Positions 48,313 through 59,992 of a stretch of DNA of 64,000 bases are shown piece by piece. How positions within the stretch are numbered: position 1 is the stretch's first letter; every line of letters starts with the position of its first letter. The translations under genes were made by a program, and so were the position numbers. Origin of the DNA: Ophiodon elongatus (Eukaryota; Chordata; Actinopteri; Perciformes; Hexagrammidae); assembly GCA_016806645.1 (NCBI GenBank), contig JACSYO010000527.1, forward strand, positions 2,496,001-2,560,000. Reading direction: 5' to 3'. The notes below the pieces were generated by a model. That model was given only the letters and a program-made list of their open reading frames with translations. It did no database searches and was not told the origin of the DNA.

Positions 48313-49639
48313 TTAACTAAAGGCTAATAGATACGTTTTTTGCTTTAACTTATCATTATGAAGTATGTTGATTGCACAATTTAATGGCTATAGAATTACG
48401 AGACAATCAGCGTTTAGTTTACTTATAAGCCTCGCTTTCACAATGCAACTCGGTCTGCCACGGGTAAGATCCCCCGGGAAATGAAGGTTGCAAGGGTGCA
48501 GCAACCACTGTGCAACTGAAGAGGATCGCTCTTTTGTTTTCCCTGGTAGTTATTGGTAGCTTCCGCCATGTAGCGGAAATGCCAGACGCTGGACCAACCG
48601 GAGTCATTTGTATTGTAATATAACTTTGTTAACAAAGTTGGGGAGGGAAAAACTTTGTAAACTCGACCCGATAAAAGAAAAAGAAGCAAAAAGGGGGAAG
48701 AGGGAGAGTAAAAGCCAAGGTAGAACAAGAGTGAACCTTGGACAGGCATTCGCTCCATGGAGAGAGCTCCGGGACCTCGGGATGGTCTATTGCCACTACA
48801 AGTAAAATATCTGAATACTTCTTCCACTTTTCAGGTTTCTGTTTGTTCTTAATGTCAACCACCTGTGCTGCTGTGTGTCTCCTTGTCCTCTTTTTTTTCT
48901 CTTATCCTCTGGTACTCTCTCTCATGATCTAGTTCTTTCTATTCTCATCCCTCCATCCGTCCATCTTTGCCACCACGGCCTCATCTGTTCTTCCTCGCTG
49001 CCGCTCTCTTATGGCCTCTCGGCTCATACCTTTAATGTCATGATCTTTAGCAGCCAATGATTTTCAATAGCGAAAGGTGGCCTGACCTTTTCGTCAAAGC
49101 CTTCTTTCCGAACCCTCCTAATACAAGGAGACAGGGTGTTGTTAGAATCAGGCTCCTGGCCGCGGTCTCCAGTAATGGCGGAATGTGAACTGTATACAAA
49201 ATGTTTGGGAAAATGGTTCATATATAAAATGGACTTTATGAATGGAAAAAGTCAAGTGCCAGTACAGATCCCTAAGTGATTTTTAATCTTGTGAGTCAGC
49301 TCAGTCAGAAAGGGTGATTGAAATTTAGAATTTGTTCAATAAACATCGGTTTCCAGCAAAAAAGCTCTTGCAGGCCCTCTGTACGCTACCCGCCCAGCAC
49401 CAAACAGCAGACAGTCAAAGTTAGAGAAGGTGAAGACAACGGAACATCAAGCAGCTAAAGATCAGCTATTTATCCTCAGGAGTTGGTAGAGAAGGAGTTT
49501 CTGAATATTGGACTGGACTAACATACAGCAAAGGGGACTCAACAGCACATTGTCACACCAATGCTTCGGATAACGCAGCTTGGTCAGTGGCACTAAGCTC
49601 ATAACTATGACGCTCTACGTACCCCTTTACCGTCAGTTT
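48313..49639. other. Intronic, no gene recognised
   Basis: Frames on both strands at 48419-48862 overlap one another (129, 77, 65 and 62 codons) and lie in A/G-rich sequence. No domain or splice-site support. Confidence 0.4.
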
Positions 49640-50120
49640 AGCATGAGTCAGTGACGCCGTGTCATGTTGAGCTCGTTCAATGTATCCTCATAAAACAGTT
49701 CGTATGATTTTTTTACGAAAAGTTACTTCTCATTGTTCATGCGTTTTCCTACGAAAGCCGGCAACGCGTGTCAATTTCCACTCGTTACATGCATAGTCTT
49801 TTCAAACTAAACTTCAGAGGAAAAAACTTAATTATGTTGATGCAACAAAACTATTTGGTTAAGTGAAGGAATTGATCTTGAATAACTTTGTTAGGTTAAG
49901 GCAACAAAACTACTAAGTTAGGTTTTGGAAAAGATTGTCATTCAGGGTTAAAATAACTATGGAAGTGCTATTACTAAAATACACGAGTTGCTTGACAAAT
50001 AAAACAACGGTGACTTGTCGTTGACTAATGTTTGTTGGAAACATGTTGGTGTCATGCTCCTGACGAGCACTGACGAAGCTGCGTTATTTGACATTGCGAG
50101 TGAGAACCGGTTGGACACAA
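49640..50120 (+). repeat. F2-family copy, longest in the window
   Basis: Reads in order 'cagttcgtatgattttttta', 'gttttcctacgaaagccggc', 'actcgttacatgcatagtct', 'gatgcaacaaaactatttgg', 'aaggcaacaaaactactaag', 'acacgagttgcttgacaaat' and 'gaaacatgttggtgtcatgc'. The middle matches the copies at 39428 and 41420. No protein frame or terminal repeat is visible. Confidence 0.6.
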
Positions 50121-53100
50121 CCATGACTCCTAGTCAATTATAATGATGCTGTCGGAAATAGGTTGACTGCTAGCCATAACAACTCTTAAAAGCAATGATT
50201 AGTCAGAGGTGTGTGTTTTTCCTCGTCCTGCAGTGTTTCTGCCCCCAAATGGATTCAAAATAAATTTAGGCAGCTTTAAAACCAATATTTGCCCGGAATG
50301 TTCAAAATCTTCCACTAATGTCATTACAAACCTTGGAACCATGAAAACTGACAGGTATCAGGAGTAAATGTTTTGATAATAATTGTACGATTTTTAGTAA
50401 TACATACTTTAAATGATGTTTAATAATTATTGCATGAATATAAAATGACCCTGATAGAGAGATTACTTTCCCTTTTCCAGCTGTTGATTCATTCCAATGT
50501 TTTAACCATCTGTGATAACTGTAATTCTTGTCCGTTTGACAGATGATTCAGACAGCGGTGTACTTCTGCAGTAAAAGCGTCTGAAGAAGATTTCAATTTG
50601 GAATGTATTTTCCTTCTGAAGCAGAACCATCAACATAATGGCCACAAACAACCCACAATGCAACACTCTCATGGGGGTTGGCGTTGCACCGGTAATCAAT
50701 TTATCTAAAAGAATCTGCTGATTCAAATATGTAAATGTGCAGTCCCCAAATATAATAAAGCCCACACTCTTCCCAAACATAATTTCCAGAGCTATCATCT
50801 GATAGCTGCTCACCACAGTACTGCACACACAATTAAAGAACATAAACCACCGGATCCTGGAGAAATCTATGTCAAAGACGCAGAGTTGTACTTGAAAGCC
50901 CATTTAGGTTGCCCCTGAGTACAGTTTGTGTGTAACTAGCAGCTAAAGCTGCATGTCCACAAGATGTGTTGTGATACCGTAACTATGGCACGTATATGAC
51001 AATTAATTTGAGGGACATGCATGTAGCTCTCTAGTTCTCTATATGAAAACAAAGCCCCTCTGTGAACAATAACCCTTGTTTGCAACTGACCGGAGCCACA
51101 ACAACGTGGAATTCAGTTCCTCCTGCTGCAACAGCATTGCATATGAGTGGATGACTCCAATAATTTAAATGTATAATTTAGTAAGGTATGGGGATTCATT
51201 ATAAAATCTTGGTAATGAATAACTCATACGTGCACACTAATTATCCAAACTTACCCTTGATACCTGCTGACCTCTGAATGATTGTGATATATTTAAATAG
51301 TGTTTCTGACCTTCACAGTGGCGGTTGGTGTACTTAATGAAATAATGACTCAACTGCAATTTCGGGGGTTGAGAAAGGTGGGAAAAAAACGCACACAGCA
51401 GAGAGAAAAGAGCTGGCAACAGGAAAGAAGAGAGTTTACTGATTAGTCACCAGTGTTCATGTCTGCTGCCTTCTGGCTGAACTGATTAGCATTAATGGAC
51501 CTGTGGTTATAATGACGGTCCACCACAAATTTTCAGTGTCAGAATTAGTTCTATCTGCATCCAATAAGGTTATTAAATAAACTTGATTAAGATGTTAGTG
51601 GTTAACTATTTTTTTTTTTATTTCAAAGAAAAGAGCCACGCAATATGAAATAATATGTTTAAAGTAAAATATTATCTCAATAGACAAATCTGGCGTCTCT
51701 CGCCATTACAGAGCTGACCTGAACACGTTTACGTTGACTGTAAAAACAGAGATGTTTGGGTGGTTCAAGGTCGGTAGTATCCTCCTCCGACAGATGAAGG
51801 TAGTCTGTAAATGTGGGAGTTATATGATCTCAAATGAGTAGTCTGAAATAAATTATGACACAGCCTCTAGGGGAAAATAACATTATTGCTTGCTTTCAAT
51901 CGTCCCTGTGCATGCACATATTGGTCTTTTACTGCGTGCAATCAAAACTTGAGGACTTAATGGAGATTTATAAAAGTGAGATCTATTTTATGGAGCAGAG
52001 GCTTTTAAGTTTAGCTTTCTGTTCTTTTTATTCCTTCTTTTCTTTCCTTTATTTGTGCCACCGCTGATAACAGCACTGAGCACAAAACTTTGTCTAGACG
52101 TCTGTTTAAATTGGACTTAATGTCAGTGGAATAACTATTATTTCAATGGCACAGAAATGGTTTATAGTTGCTTGGTCAGGTAAAAGAAACTCACTTCATG
52201 ATGCTTCTCTATTGACAACAAATGGCAGACTGTAAAACTGCAGAGTTAACCTTTTGTCTGTGTGTGGTAATGGGAAAAAAAAAAAACCTGCTGAGTTCAG
52301 AGAGCAGTAAGAGCTAGTGATGTAAAGCAGCATTCAAAATGATAGAGGAAAAAATAATTTTGCAAATAACTAAGAAGATAGGGAAGTCATTCAACATGTT
52401 TATAAGGCTTTACAGATGCACACAATGGGCCTCACGCACAACCCAGTCACACGGACAGATTTGTTCATGAGTGATTTCTGAGAATTTGTGGCATTCCCCA
52501 ACTTTCTTCTACTTAGAACTTTCTCTGAGGCACATTTATGACTTGTGCAGACCTGTTGTGTGGATCATGCACAAATAGTCCATCTTCCTCCACAGGGGGA
52601 CAGCCCTCTTGTTTGACTACAAATTAGTTGTTCTGAATGAAGTTGGAAGTTACATATGAAACTGAAAGTAATCTAATTAAAGTATATAGAAATAAAACAC
52701 ACTTATTGCAAAATGAGTATCATTTTAAAAAGTATATCATCATCATCATGGATTGCCAATTTACTGTTTTGTTTTTATTTTATAATTCTTTTGACAGACC
52801 ACCTCAGGGTCTCTATTTAGTATTTACTGACTGTAGAATATAATTTTCTCTCTTCTTATATATCTTTGGCTTTGCTTTTGAAGGACACTTTCTAACATCT
52901 GACTCAATGTCAAACTATTCCCTTTTTATTTTCTGTCACAGTCCATTCTTCTCTGATGATATGTCATCAGCAGCTGTTATATTATTTTCGAATTTGTTCT
53001 TAAGAAATTCTAAGCTTTCTGGCCTTGTAATGCCGCTTCTGACATTGCTAAATGTGTCGTACTGTACTTTCATTGAAGCTCAGCAGTGTGGATTTTTTTT

Positions 53101-55029
53101 TTTCATTTTTTAAATGTTGAAGGTCTAAAGACAAGTGTCCTCCGCAGCTCTTAGCAGTCCCATTGTATGTCTATATCTGTGGAAAGAAGTTGGAAATGTA
53201 AATCTATATTTCACCACAAAACAATGTTTATTTTTCAAGGTATTATCACGTACCTTTAAGGGTTTTGAACTTTTAAAGGTCTGCTATTTGCAAACCGCAT
53301 TGATCCATTAGCAGTGTGCGAGGGTCCATATTATTAAGTCTGGCATTCAAGGCAAATGTCAGAGGGATTAAGGCCCCAAAGCTCAGGTACTGACTCACCG
53401 TGGCAATTAAGATAAAAATGAATGTATTTTTACTGTTCCACCGTGCTACTGCCCAGTTCGCCTGGTCTCATCAGTCTCACTGCGCCTCATTATGTTCACT
53501 GTGATTCATAGAGATCGACGACCGCACAACCAAGACACCGCACAGTACAGTATGTGCTGAGTAAGAGAGCTATACTTGGATTATACAAGCATTGAATGCA
53601 TGTCGTGTAGTCCTCTGAACCAGACTGAACCCAGTGCTAAAGGTATATACCACCAAAAACGTGTTTTAAGGATCACAGATTCCCCACTGGAAGGCTTGAA
53701 AGGTGGCTCGTTTGGAACATGGAAAGCCTATGCAAATTTCTGTGGATGTTTTTGAGACCGTTTTTGTTTTGGTTTTTTGCTGTGTAATTGGTCCACCATT
53801 GGAAACCATTGTAACTAATGTGAATCCAAGCTGACTACAGCCACCACAAAGAAGGAAGCAACAAACTGTTTTAGTCTTCAGGAGATGAGTGTTTGGAAGT
53901 CACAGAGAGGATTTTAGTGGAGTAGTTTCTGAACAAGAGGAAGGGAGGAAGAGGTGAAAAACAGAGACACACAGAGACAGAAACCGAAAAAGAAAGAAAG
54001 ACAGATGAATCAGACACAGAAAAAAAAAACAGAACCCAAAGAGAGACTAACAGAGAGAGATGAAAAGAGAGATTAAGAGCGAAAGAGTTATCCACATGCT
54101 GACTATCCAGGTCACCTCAAAGTGCTAAGAAAACCCAAAAGCAAAGTCTCGTCCCGGGCAAACGGCCAAGTCTGACCTGTCCCTCCACTCCTTCCATTAA
54201 CACCCCTCCCTTAACCGGAAAAAAACCCCTGCAGATTTAGTGCAACTGCAGAAAGTGTATATTAAACATTGGCAGCTTAAATACGGCTCCCCATTAACGC
54301 CACAGAAGTGGATTATGAATCACCAATAACGAAGCGGCCTAATTTTTTTTCTTGTTCTCGAGTTATCAGTCATTGTTTCCATCAAAGGTTTATAGGCCCC
54401 AGGAGAGGACAGCGTGGGAGAAGTCGTCCCCACCAGAGTAATTGGAAATTGGGAGTTGAATGTGAAGTGGAATTAAGTTTTCAAAACTGAGTGAGTAAGA
54501 TAGTGAGAGGAAACAAAGAAAGAAAGTAAGAAAGAAAGAAGCCATAAATGCTAGTCTGCATGTGTGTCTAGTTTAAAAAAAAAAAGTCCTTTGTTGGATC
54601 ATCCATAATTAATGTGCGGAGCATTCATTCATCTATTGTTACAAGATATTTTTACAATCAACTTCTGCCTGAAAGACTTCTAGATGCAAAATGATCTTAA
54701 CTCTGGGGGATTTTGCATAAATAAATCTCCCTTGTCTTATTTCAGCCCACACAGTTGAATGAACCAACAGTAAAACTGATAACACAAACATGGCATTGAC
54801 TCCAGAAAGTAATTATACAAAAAAAAAAATGTCCACATTTAAATGTCCCAAGAAGACTTTCTGTGAGGCATACTACAAAATTGAATATTAAGCAATCACA
54901 CCCCCTTTACACAGCAGCAACTGGTCAGATGTGTTGTAAAGGGCAGTTTCACTATCTGTGAAACTATTGTATCTATGGAAACAATTTGACGTTTTTAGGC
55001 AATGTAAGGTTTATGTAAAAAAAAAAAAT
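50121..55029. other. Intronic; unassigned minus-strand frame and possible conserved non-coding segments
   Basis: The only notable frame is 50502-50903 (-), 133 codons with two hydrophobic stretches and no recognised family; see findings. The segments about 53290-53440 and 54290-54450 look like unique, low-CpG sequence with homeodomain-, SOX- and TCF-like words and could be conserved non-coding elements. Short AAAG repeats occur near 54510-54540. No exon is supported. Confidence 0.4.
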
Positions 55030-55280
55030 GTCAGGTTAACTTTATTGTTAGGCTTAGGCAAAAAAAAAACTACTTTGTTAGGTTAAACTATTTAATTGAA
55101 GGTTTAAGCATCAAAACTACTGTTTAACAATGTCACGTCAGGTTAAGGCAACAGAACTACGTCATTAAGTTAAACTATTTAACGTCAGGTTTAGGTAACA
55201 AAATGATGTTGTCAGGTTACCTTTATCGTTAGGTTTAGGCCACAAAACTACTTTGTTAGGTTGAACTATTTAGAGTTCAT
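55030..55280 (+). repeat. Degenerate ~40-50-bp tandem repeat of the F2 core
   Basis: Five copies of a 'ggtttaggcaacaaaactac' core occur at about 55051, 55101, 55141, 55188 and 55231, linked by 'tttgttaggttaaactattt' spacers. The spacing of 40-50 bases varies, showing an old, decayed tandem array. Confidence 0.75.
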
Positions 55281-57337
55281 GCGTTTTCGGTGCAATCAGC
55301 CTGGAAAAAACATCTGTATGTTCACATGCGCTCAAGTGTCCTGGTTGGGATTAGGTTTTTGAATAATGCCTCTTATGTGTCACACACATTAACACCATGT
55401 ACTGATTCCCTTCTTCATCAGATGAAGAAGCTAAATCCATTTCAGAGTTCAGGCGGCCAGAAACCAACCTCTGTTCATCCTCAGCTTTTTAGGTAAATCG
55501 TCATAGAAATGAATGGCTGAGACGGAGCTGACTTGAGACTGTTAGAAATATTGGGGTTGTAGTTCCAAGGTCTCCATTCCATCCCAAGAATGTCCAAAAT
55601 ATGTAATTATTTATTATGGACTTTGTTCTGTTAATCGTTCATTTAAATATGTTTAGTTCAATATGTCAAATTTAAAGCCAAACATAAATCACCAGACTCG
55701 CCTAAAAGTAGTCAAATTTAAATGTCAAAAATTATAATACTGGAATTAACACTATAAACTACCCGCCAACTGCTTTTAAAATAATAATGTAAATGTTTTT
55801 GTTAGTATTTTCTTTACATTATAATTTATGAAGCAATTAACACCCCAAAGAAAACACATGTTTTTACGCCTTTCATTAAAGACTGCTTTGACCTCACAGT
55901 CAACTGGCTTTTCTAGAGTTAGTATTAAGTAATTTAGTGTCTAGACAGGGAGTGTTTCTGCCGATACAGAGTGTGTTTTTGCCCAGCAGTTGATGAAGTA
56001 TTTGTTTAGTCACTGGTATTGATCTGCAAACCCTATCAACCCTGTGCAGATGGGGATATTATGCTGCCGGGCAGCAAAAATCGTACTTATTGCTACTTTT
56101 AAATCAAAGCAGAATGAGGTTGAATTAAGAAAGTCAACAGGCAGGGAGACAGACAGACAGGTAATCAGATGCACGGTATGGCGCGGACAGGCGAGCAGAA
56201 GATCACATTACTTCATTACAAACAGTTGGGTAGTGTAATAGGCAGACAGGCATTCACTCAGGAGGGGTCAGTTAATCACGGAAGGATTTTTTCTGTGCAG
56301 GCAAACAGAACAGAGCAGAACGCCACGTTTCTAAAAGGTTGTATCATCCTGAGGAGTCACACTGCAGTGACCAAGACTCAGAGGTGAGGATGCTTGTGTT
56401 GTCGCGGGAGGCCGCTAAGAATACAGGCTGAAAGAAACTGAGAGTGTTTCGCATTTTCTCGATGTCCACACTGTGACACCAAGGTCAACAGAGCACCTCC
56501 CTCACCCAAGTTCATCACATTTTGTTTTGATGAAAGGGAGCTTGTAAAAAAAAATAAAAATTGCACCAAGGGCAGCAACACATGAACAAATTCAATACAT
56601 ATTTTTAATAAAAATGGAAGGGGCGAGTCACAACATAGCAAAACAAATACGGGACTTGGAAATATACAATTTAAAGCTGCACTTTCTTTCATTTTTAAAT
56701 GAACAATAATGAACGCATGGAGAATTATTACTCCCCTCTGCGGTTCTTGAGCAACCTGAGTAACCCAAACGATACCCCACTGCCCTTCTGGTTGCCTCAC
56801 ATAACCCTCTGGTCGCTGCTAATCTGATGTGACATTTGGGCAAAAGATTTACCCTCATAGAGGACGTTCCCGTTCTTCACTGAAGCCCCTTAAAAGGTCT
56901 GTGCAGTTACGTTTCGGGGGAAACATATTTTCTCCCAGATTATGGTCAGTTTTAAACATGTGGTTAGCGTTGCAACAAAACAATTGGTTATGTTGCAACA
57001 AAACTACTTTGTTAGGTATAGTAAAACATCATGGGATGTCATAAAATAAATGTGTGTTACGTTATTTAATTACGAACATTAAATTTAAATGATTGAATGT
57101 GACATTTTGTTTCACACAGGACACAAACAGTAGTCCACTGGTTTAAAGCCCTGTGGGTTTTTTTGACACACCCATCCACCCCGACCTACCCCCTACGAGA
57201 ACTTCCACATACTACGATTAGAAAAAAGTAGCTATCGATGCAGTTTCGTTGTAGGGGGGCGTATTTTTAAGGAGACTGGCTTTTGTTCCTGAAACTGTGC
57301 TTCGGTAGTTACTGAAGTTGTTTTCCAAGATTCATTT
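55281..57337. other. Intronic, no gene; F2-like scrap at 56960-57020
   Basis: 'gcgttgcaacaaaacaattg' and 'gttgcaacaaaactactttg' at about 56967-57010 are two further F2-core units. Frames at 56378-56858 (-) have no domain support. Confidence 0.4.
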
Positions 57338-57425
57338 CTTTTTATTTAACCTTTATTCCCATTGAGATTAAAAATCTCTTTTTCGAGGGAGACCTGGCCA
57401 AGACTGCAGCATAAAACGTTTCACA
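57338..57425 (+). repeat. Old interspersed repeat ('cattgagattaaaaatctct' type)
   Basis: 'tttatttaacctttattccc', 'attgagattaaaaatctctt' and 'gggagacctggccaagactg' match a sequence I know as widely repeated in fish genomes. The central attgagattaaaaatctct contains an inverted repeat (agattaaaaatct). The element class is not certain. Confidence 0.45.
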
Positions 57426-58694
57426 TAAGACATCTTCATATTTGATATTCTCTCATCACATTTTAAAGAAACATTCCACTACCATAAATGGAAATGAGAC
57501 ACCCAGACAGGCTTTTACTGTTAATTTGATGGTCATTTTCTTCTGGGTAATGACTTCCCGAGAAATGAGTTTTGGTATGACACACATTCACAAACACGAT
57601 AAATACACTCAGAAATACATTGCAAACACTCAGTTGAGAGTGAGGAAATCCCAGAGGTCAGCCATCTTGGCTCTGCTGATGTAATGATTGTGGGGTTTTC
57701 CATTCTGTGGAAACACTGAAACCAGCAACCAGCTCAATGCCAGTAAGTGCTAACTTGATGTATGATGGGAATTTCTAAATTCATGGAGCATGATGTATTA
57801 TACAACACATTTTACGGGTACACACAGACCTTTGAGACCTGAATAACAAACTTCAGTTAATGTATAAAGTGCCAATGCGCTTTCAAATACACTGAAAAGT
57901 TAGCAGACTATATCAATAATCGTATATGTTACCTAAGCAAATCTAAATCCTTCAGTTTGAATACTTTTATTGGTAAAGATTCCTAGTAAGCAGCCAGTTC
58001 TGTCATCACACAACTGACAACATTTGTAATGATAGCATAGATATAACAAATAACATTGACAGTACTTGTCACTAATAATGTTAATGAAGCCACAGGGATA
58101 AATACTTAGATTAGTATTATGCACAGGTCTGACGGTCTGCTGTGTGCCGTCCTGGCTCTAGTTCTGTATGAAAACTACAGTGTGAAAGCAGTATGTATTA
58201 ATACAAATGTCTCTTTTTTTTAAATGCAAGAAATACAATAAATCTGTAAGAAAATAAACAACAAACTTAAATTATGTTTTTTTCAAAATTGAATGAAATT
58301 TTAAGAAACTGTATGAACAGTTTTAGATATTCTTAGACTTTTTTTCGTAAATTATCAATTGTTTTCATTTCCTCGTGTTCGGTTTTTGAGAACGGAAATG
58401 AGCCACAATGGCTCCAGGTTTAGCTTTTTTGCCTCATCAGTGTCCACACTTAGACTCAGAGGTGGATGTCAAACACTACACCAGCACAGGCCAACTGTCA
58501 CACTTGGTGTTGAGAGGAATTCTGGAACAACGATCGTGCTGAAAGCCTGGTAATAACATCTCTGAACACGGTGCCAGGGGCTCTGCTGACCCTTGGCAAT
58601 GTCCCCGGGTTTCCATCCACTGCCCGGAACAAAACAACAGAGAACGCTTTATTTATAGTTTGTGTCAACAAGTACAGTTGGAAGGGTCAGCTTT
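57426..58694. other. Intronic, nothing recognised
   Basis: AT-rich sequence with short frames (57442-57684, 57933-58124, 58359-58553) lacking splice support. Confidence 0.45.
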
Positions 58695-58868
58695 GGGGCG
58701 TCCCTGTGACTCAGCAGGATAAGGCGCCTGTCGAACTGTATGCGAGATGCTGAAAGGCTGCTTGTATTCTAATCATACTTTAATGAATTTCTTTGTAGCT
58801 CATTCCCCATTTCCTATATTTAATCTTTATATCTATTTTAACGACTACACAATGGCAAAAAAAAAAGT
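58695..58868 (+). mobile_element. tRNA-derived SINE remnant
   Basis: The head 'gggcgtccctgtgactcagc' continuing 'aggataaggcgcctgtcg' is tRNA-like, with an A-box-type tgactcagcagg (about 58707-58718). A degraded B box, gtattctaatc (58764-58774), takes the place of ggttcgaatcc. The body retains 'cattccccatttcct' of a fish SINE I recognise ('ctcccccatttcctgtc') and the copy ends in an A10 tail at about 58857-58866. It is too diverged to be active. Confidence 0.6.
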
Positions 58869-58910
58869 ATGTGGACACCAGAATATTACACCCTTATGTG
58901 GGCTCTCAAG
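58850..58910 (+). mobile_element. Tc1-like terminal fragment abutting the SINE
   Basis: 'ggcaaaaaaaaaagtatgtg' followed by gacaccagaatattacacccttatgtggg matches the terminal region of fish Tc1-like elements ('ggccaaaagtatgtggacacctg'). The A-run may be shared with the SINE tail. No transposase follows, so it is a scrap or MITE end. Confidence 0.45.
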
Positions 58911-59819
58911 TTTAAAACAGCATAGAGCCATTTTAAAAAAATTACCATTGCTGTATTGTTGATTTTATCTTTACCGCATTAAATTATTTTCCTTTCCCTT
59001 AATTTCCTTTTAATCTTAAATTATCTGAGGAAATTTCCTGAGCACGGTGCTTTCGGTCCCAGCTTCGCTCAGAAACCGTTGCAGACATTTGCATCTGCCC
59101 AGTCCTTAAACACTCTCCTGCAGCTGGCTATTCATCAAAAAGAAAACATAGCTGACAGTATGGTAATATGCAGGTTTTGGCATGGAAATAAGGATGAACT
59201 CTGGAAGGAAGATAACAAGATGGCAAGTAGAAAGCAATCCATCAAGTAAATCCCCAAACAGACATTTCTGCTTGTTATATCAACAACATTGGAGATGGAG
59301 CTGAATGGGCATTTTGAAGCAAACGGCTCTCATCTATCAGTTAAGTGAACCAGTTGGTGCTTTAAACTTCACACTAACTTTCTCCCATTTTTCCTCTCCA
59401 GATTTGGAATGCCTAATTTGATATGTTCTACAGTTGTTGTATGTACTATGGCCTTCTTCCATAAATGGCATTGTTGCAAATGGCCCACAATACAAATGAT
59501 GCCTAAATTAGAAAACCTAATGTTACCTCGTACAACCTGAAAAAACACTCTGACATCATCTTCAGACTCGGTTGAAAATATGAACTCAGTATGCTGTGAC
59601 TAAATTGGAATAGATCTGCTGTGCATAAGATGAAAAGTTGGACAGCGTATATCAGGTTTGAGTGTGTGCCTGGCAGGTTAGAGAGAGAAAGGCAAGTGTG
59701 CTGTGTGGATTCGGTTGCAGGGCAACGTGGTTGTTTAGTTAGTTAGTTAGTTAGTGGTTGTGTGAGTGGCCTTAATGTTAACGAGACAAACCTTGGTGAT
59801 GTGTGTGCAAAGTGTGTAC
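58911..59819. other. Intronic, (GTTA)5, no gene
   Basis: Contains a short perfect tetranucleotide run agtt/gtta at 59734-59754. Otherwise nothing is recognised. Confidence 0.45.
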
Positions 59820-59992
59820 AGCCCCGTTGATCACCTGGCTGCCCATCAGCGAACATGGCTCGATGTGTTTGGTAGGAAGGACGACCACCGGCAACCGGTA
59901 ATTGCTCTTTTGACATGCGGACATGAGGAGCCGGGGATCAAACTGCCAACTTTGTGATTAAATGACGACCCACTCTACCCCCGTGACCTAAG
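59820..59992 (-). mobile_element. tRNA-derived SINE remnant (minus strand)
   Basis: Reverse complement: 'gtcacgggggtagagtgggt' (A-box region) then 'cgtcatttaatcacaaagtt', 'ggcagtttgatccccggctc' (B-box region) and ctcatgtccgcatgtc. This is the order of a common fish SINE ('gtgggtagagcgggtcgtc...ggttcgatccccggctcctc...cacgtgtcgaagtgtcc'). A and B boxes are about 35 bases apart as in tRNAs. The body beyond is rearranged and has no visible tail. Confidence 0.65.

Noticed and set aside
48438..48862. Overlapping minus-strand frames of 129 and 77 codons.
   Set aside because: There are conflicting frames over the same A/G-rich DNA and no recognisable domain.
58695..58775. tRNA-like sequence considered as a real tRNA gene.
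   Set aside because: The B box is degraded, stems do not pair, and it continues into a SINE body with an A-tail.
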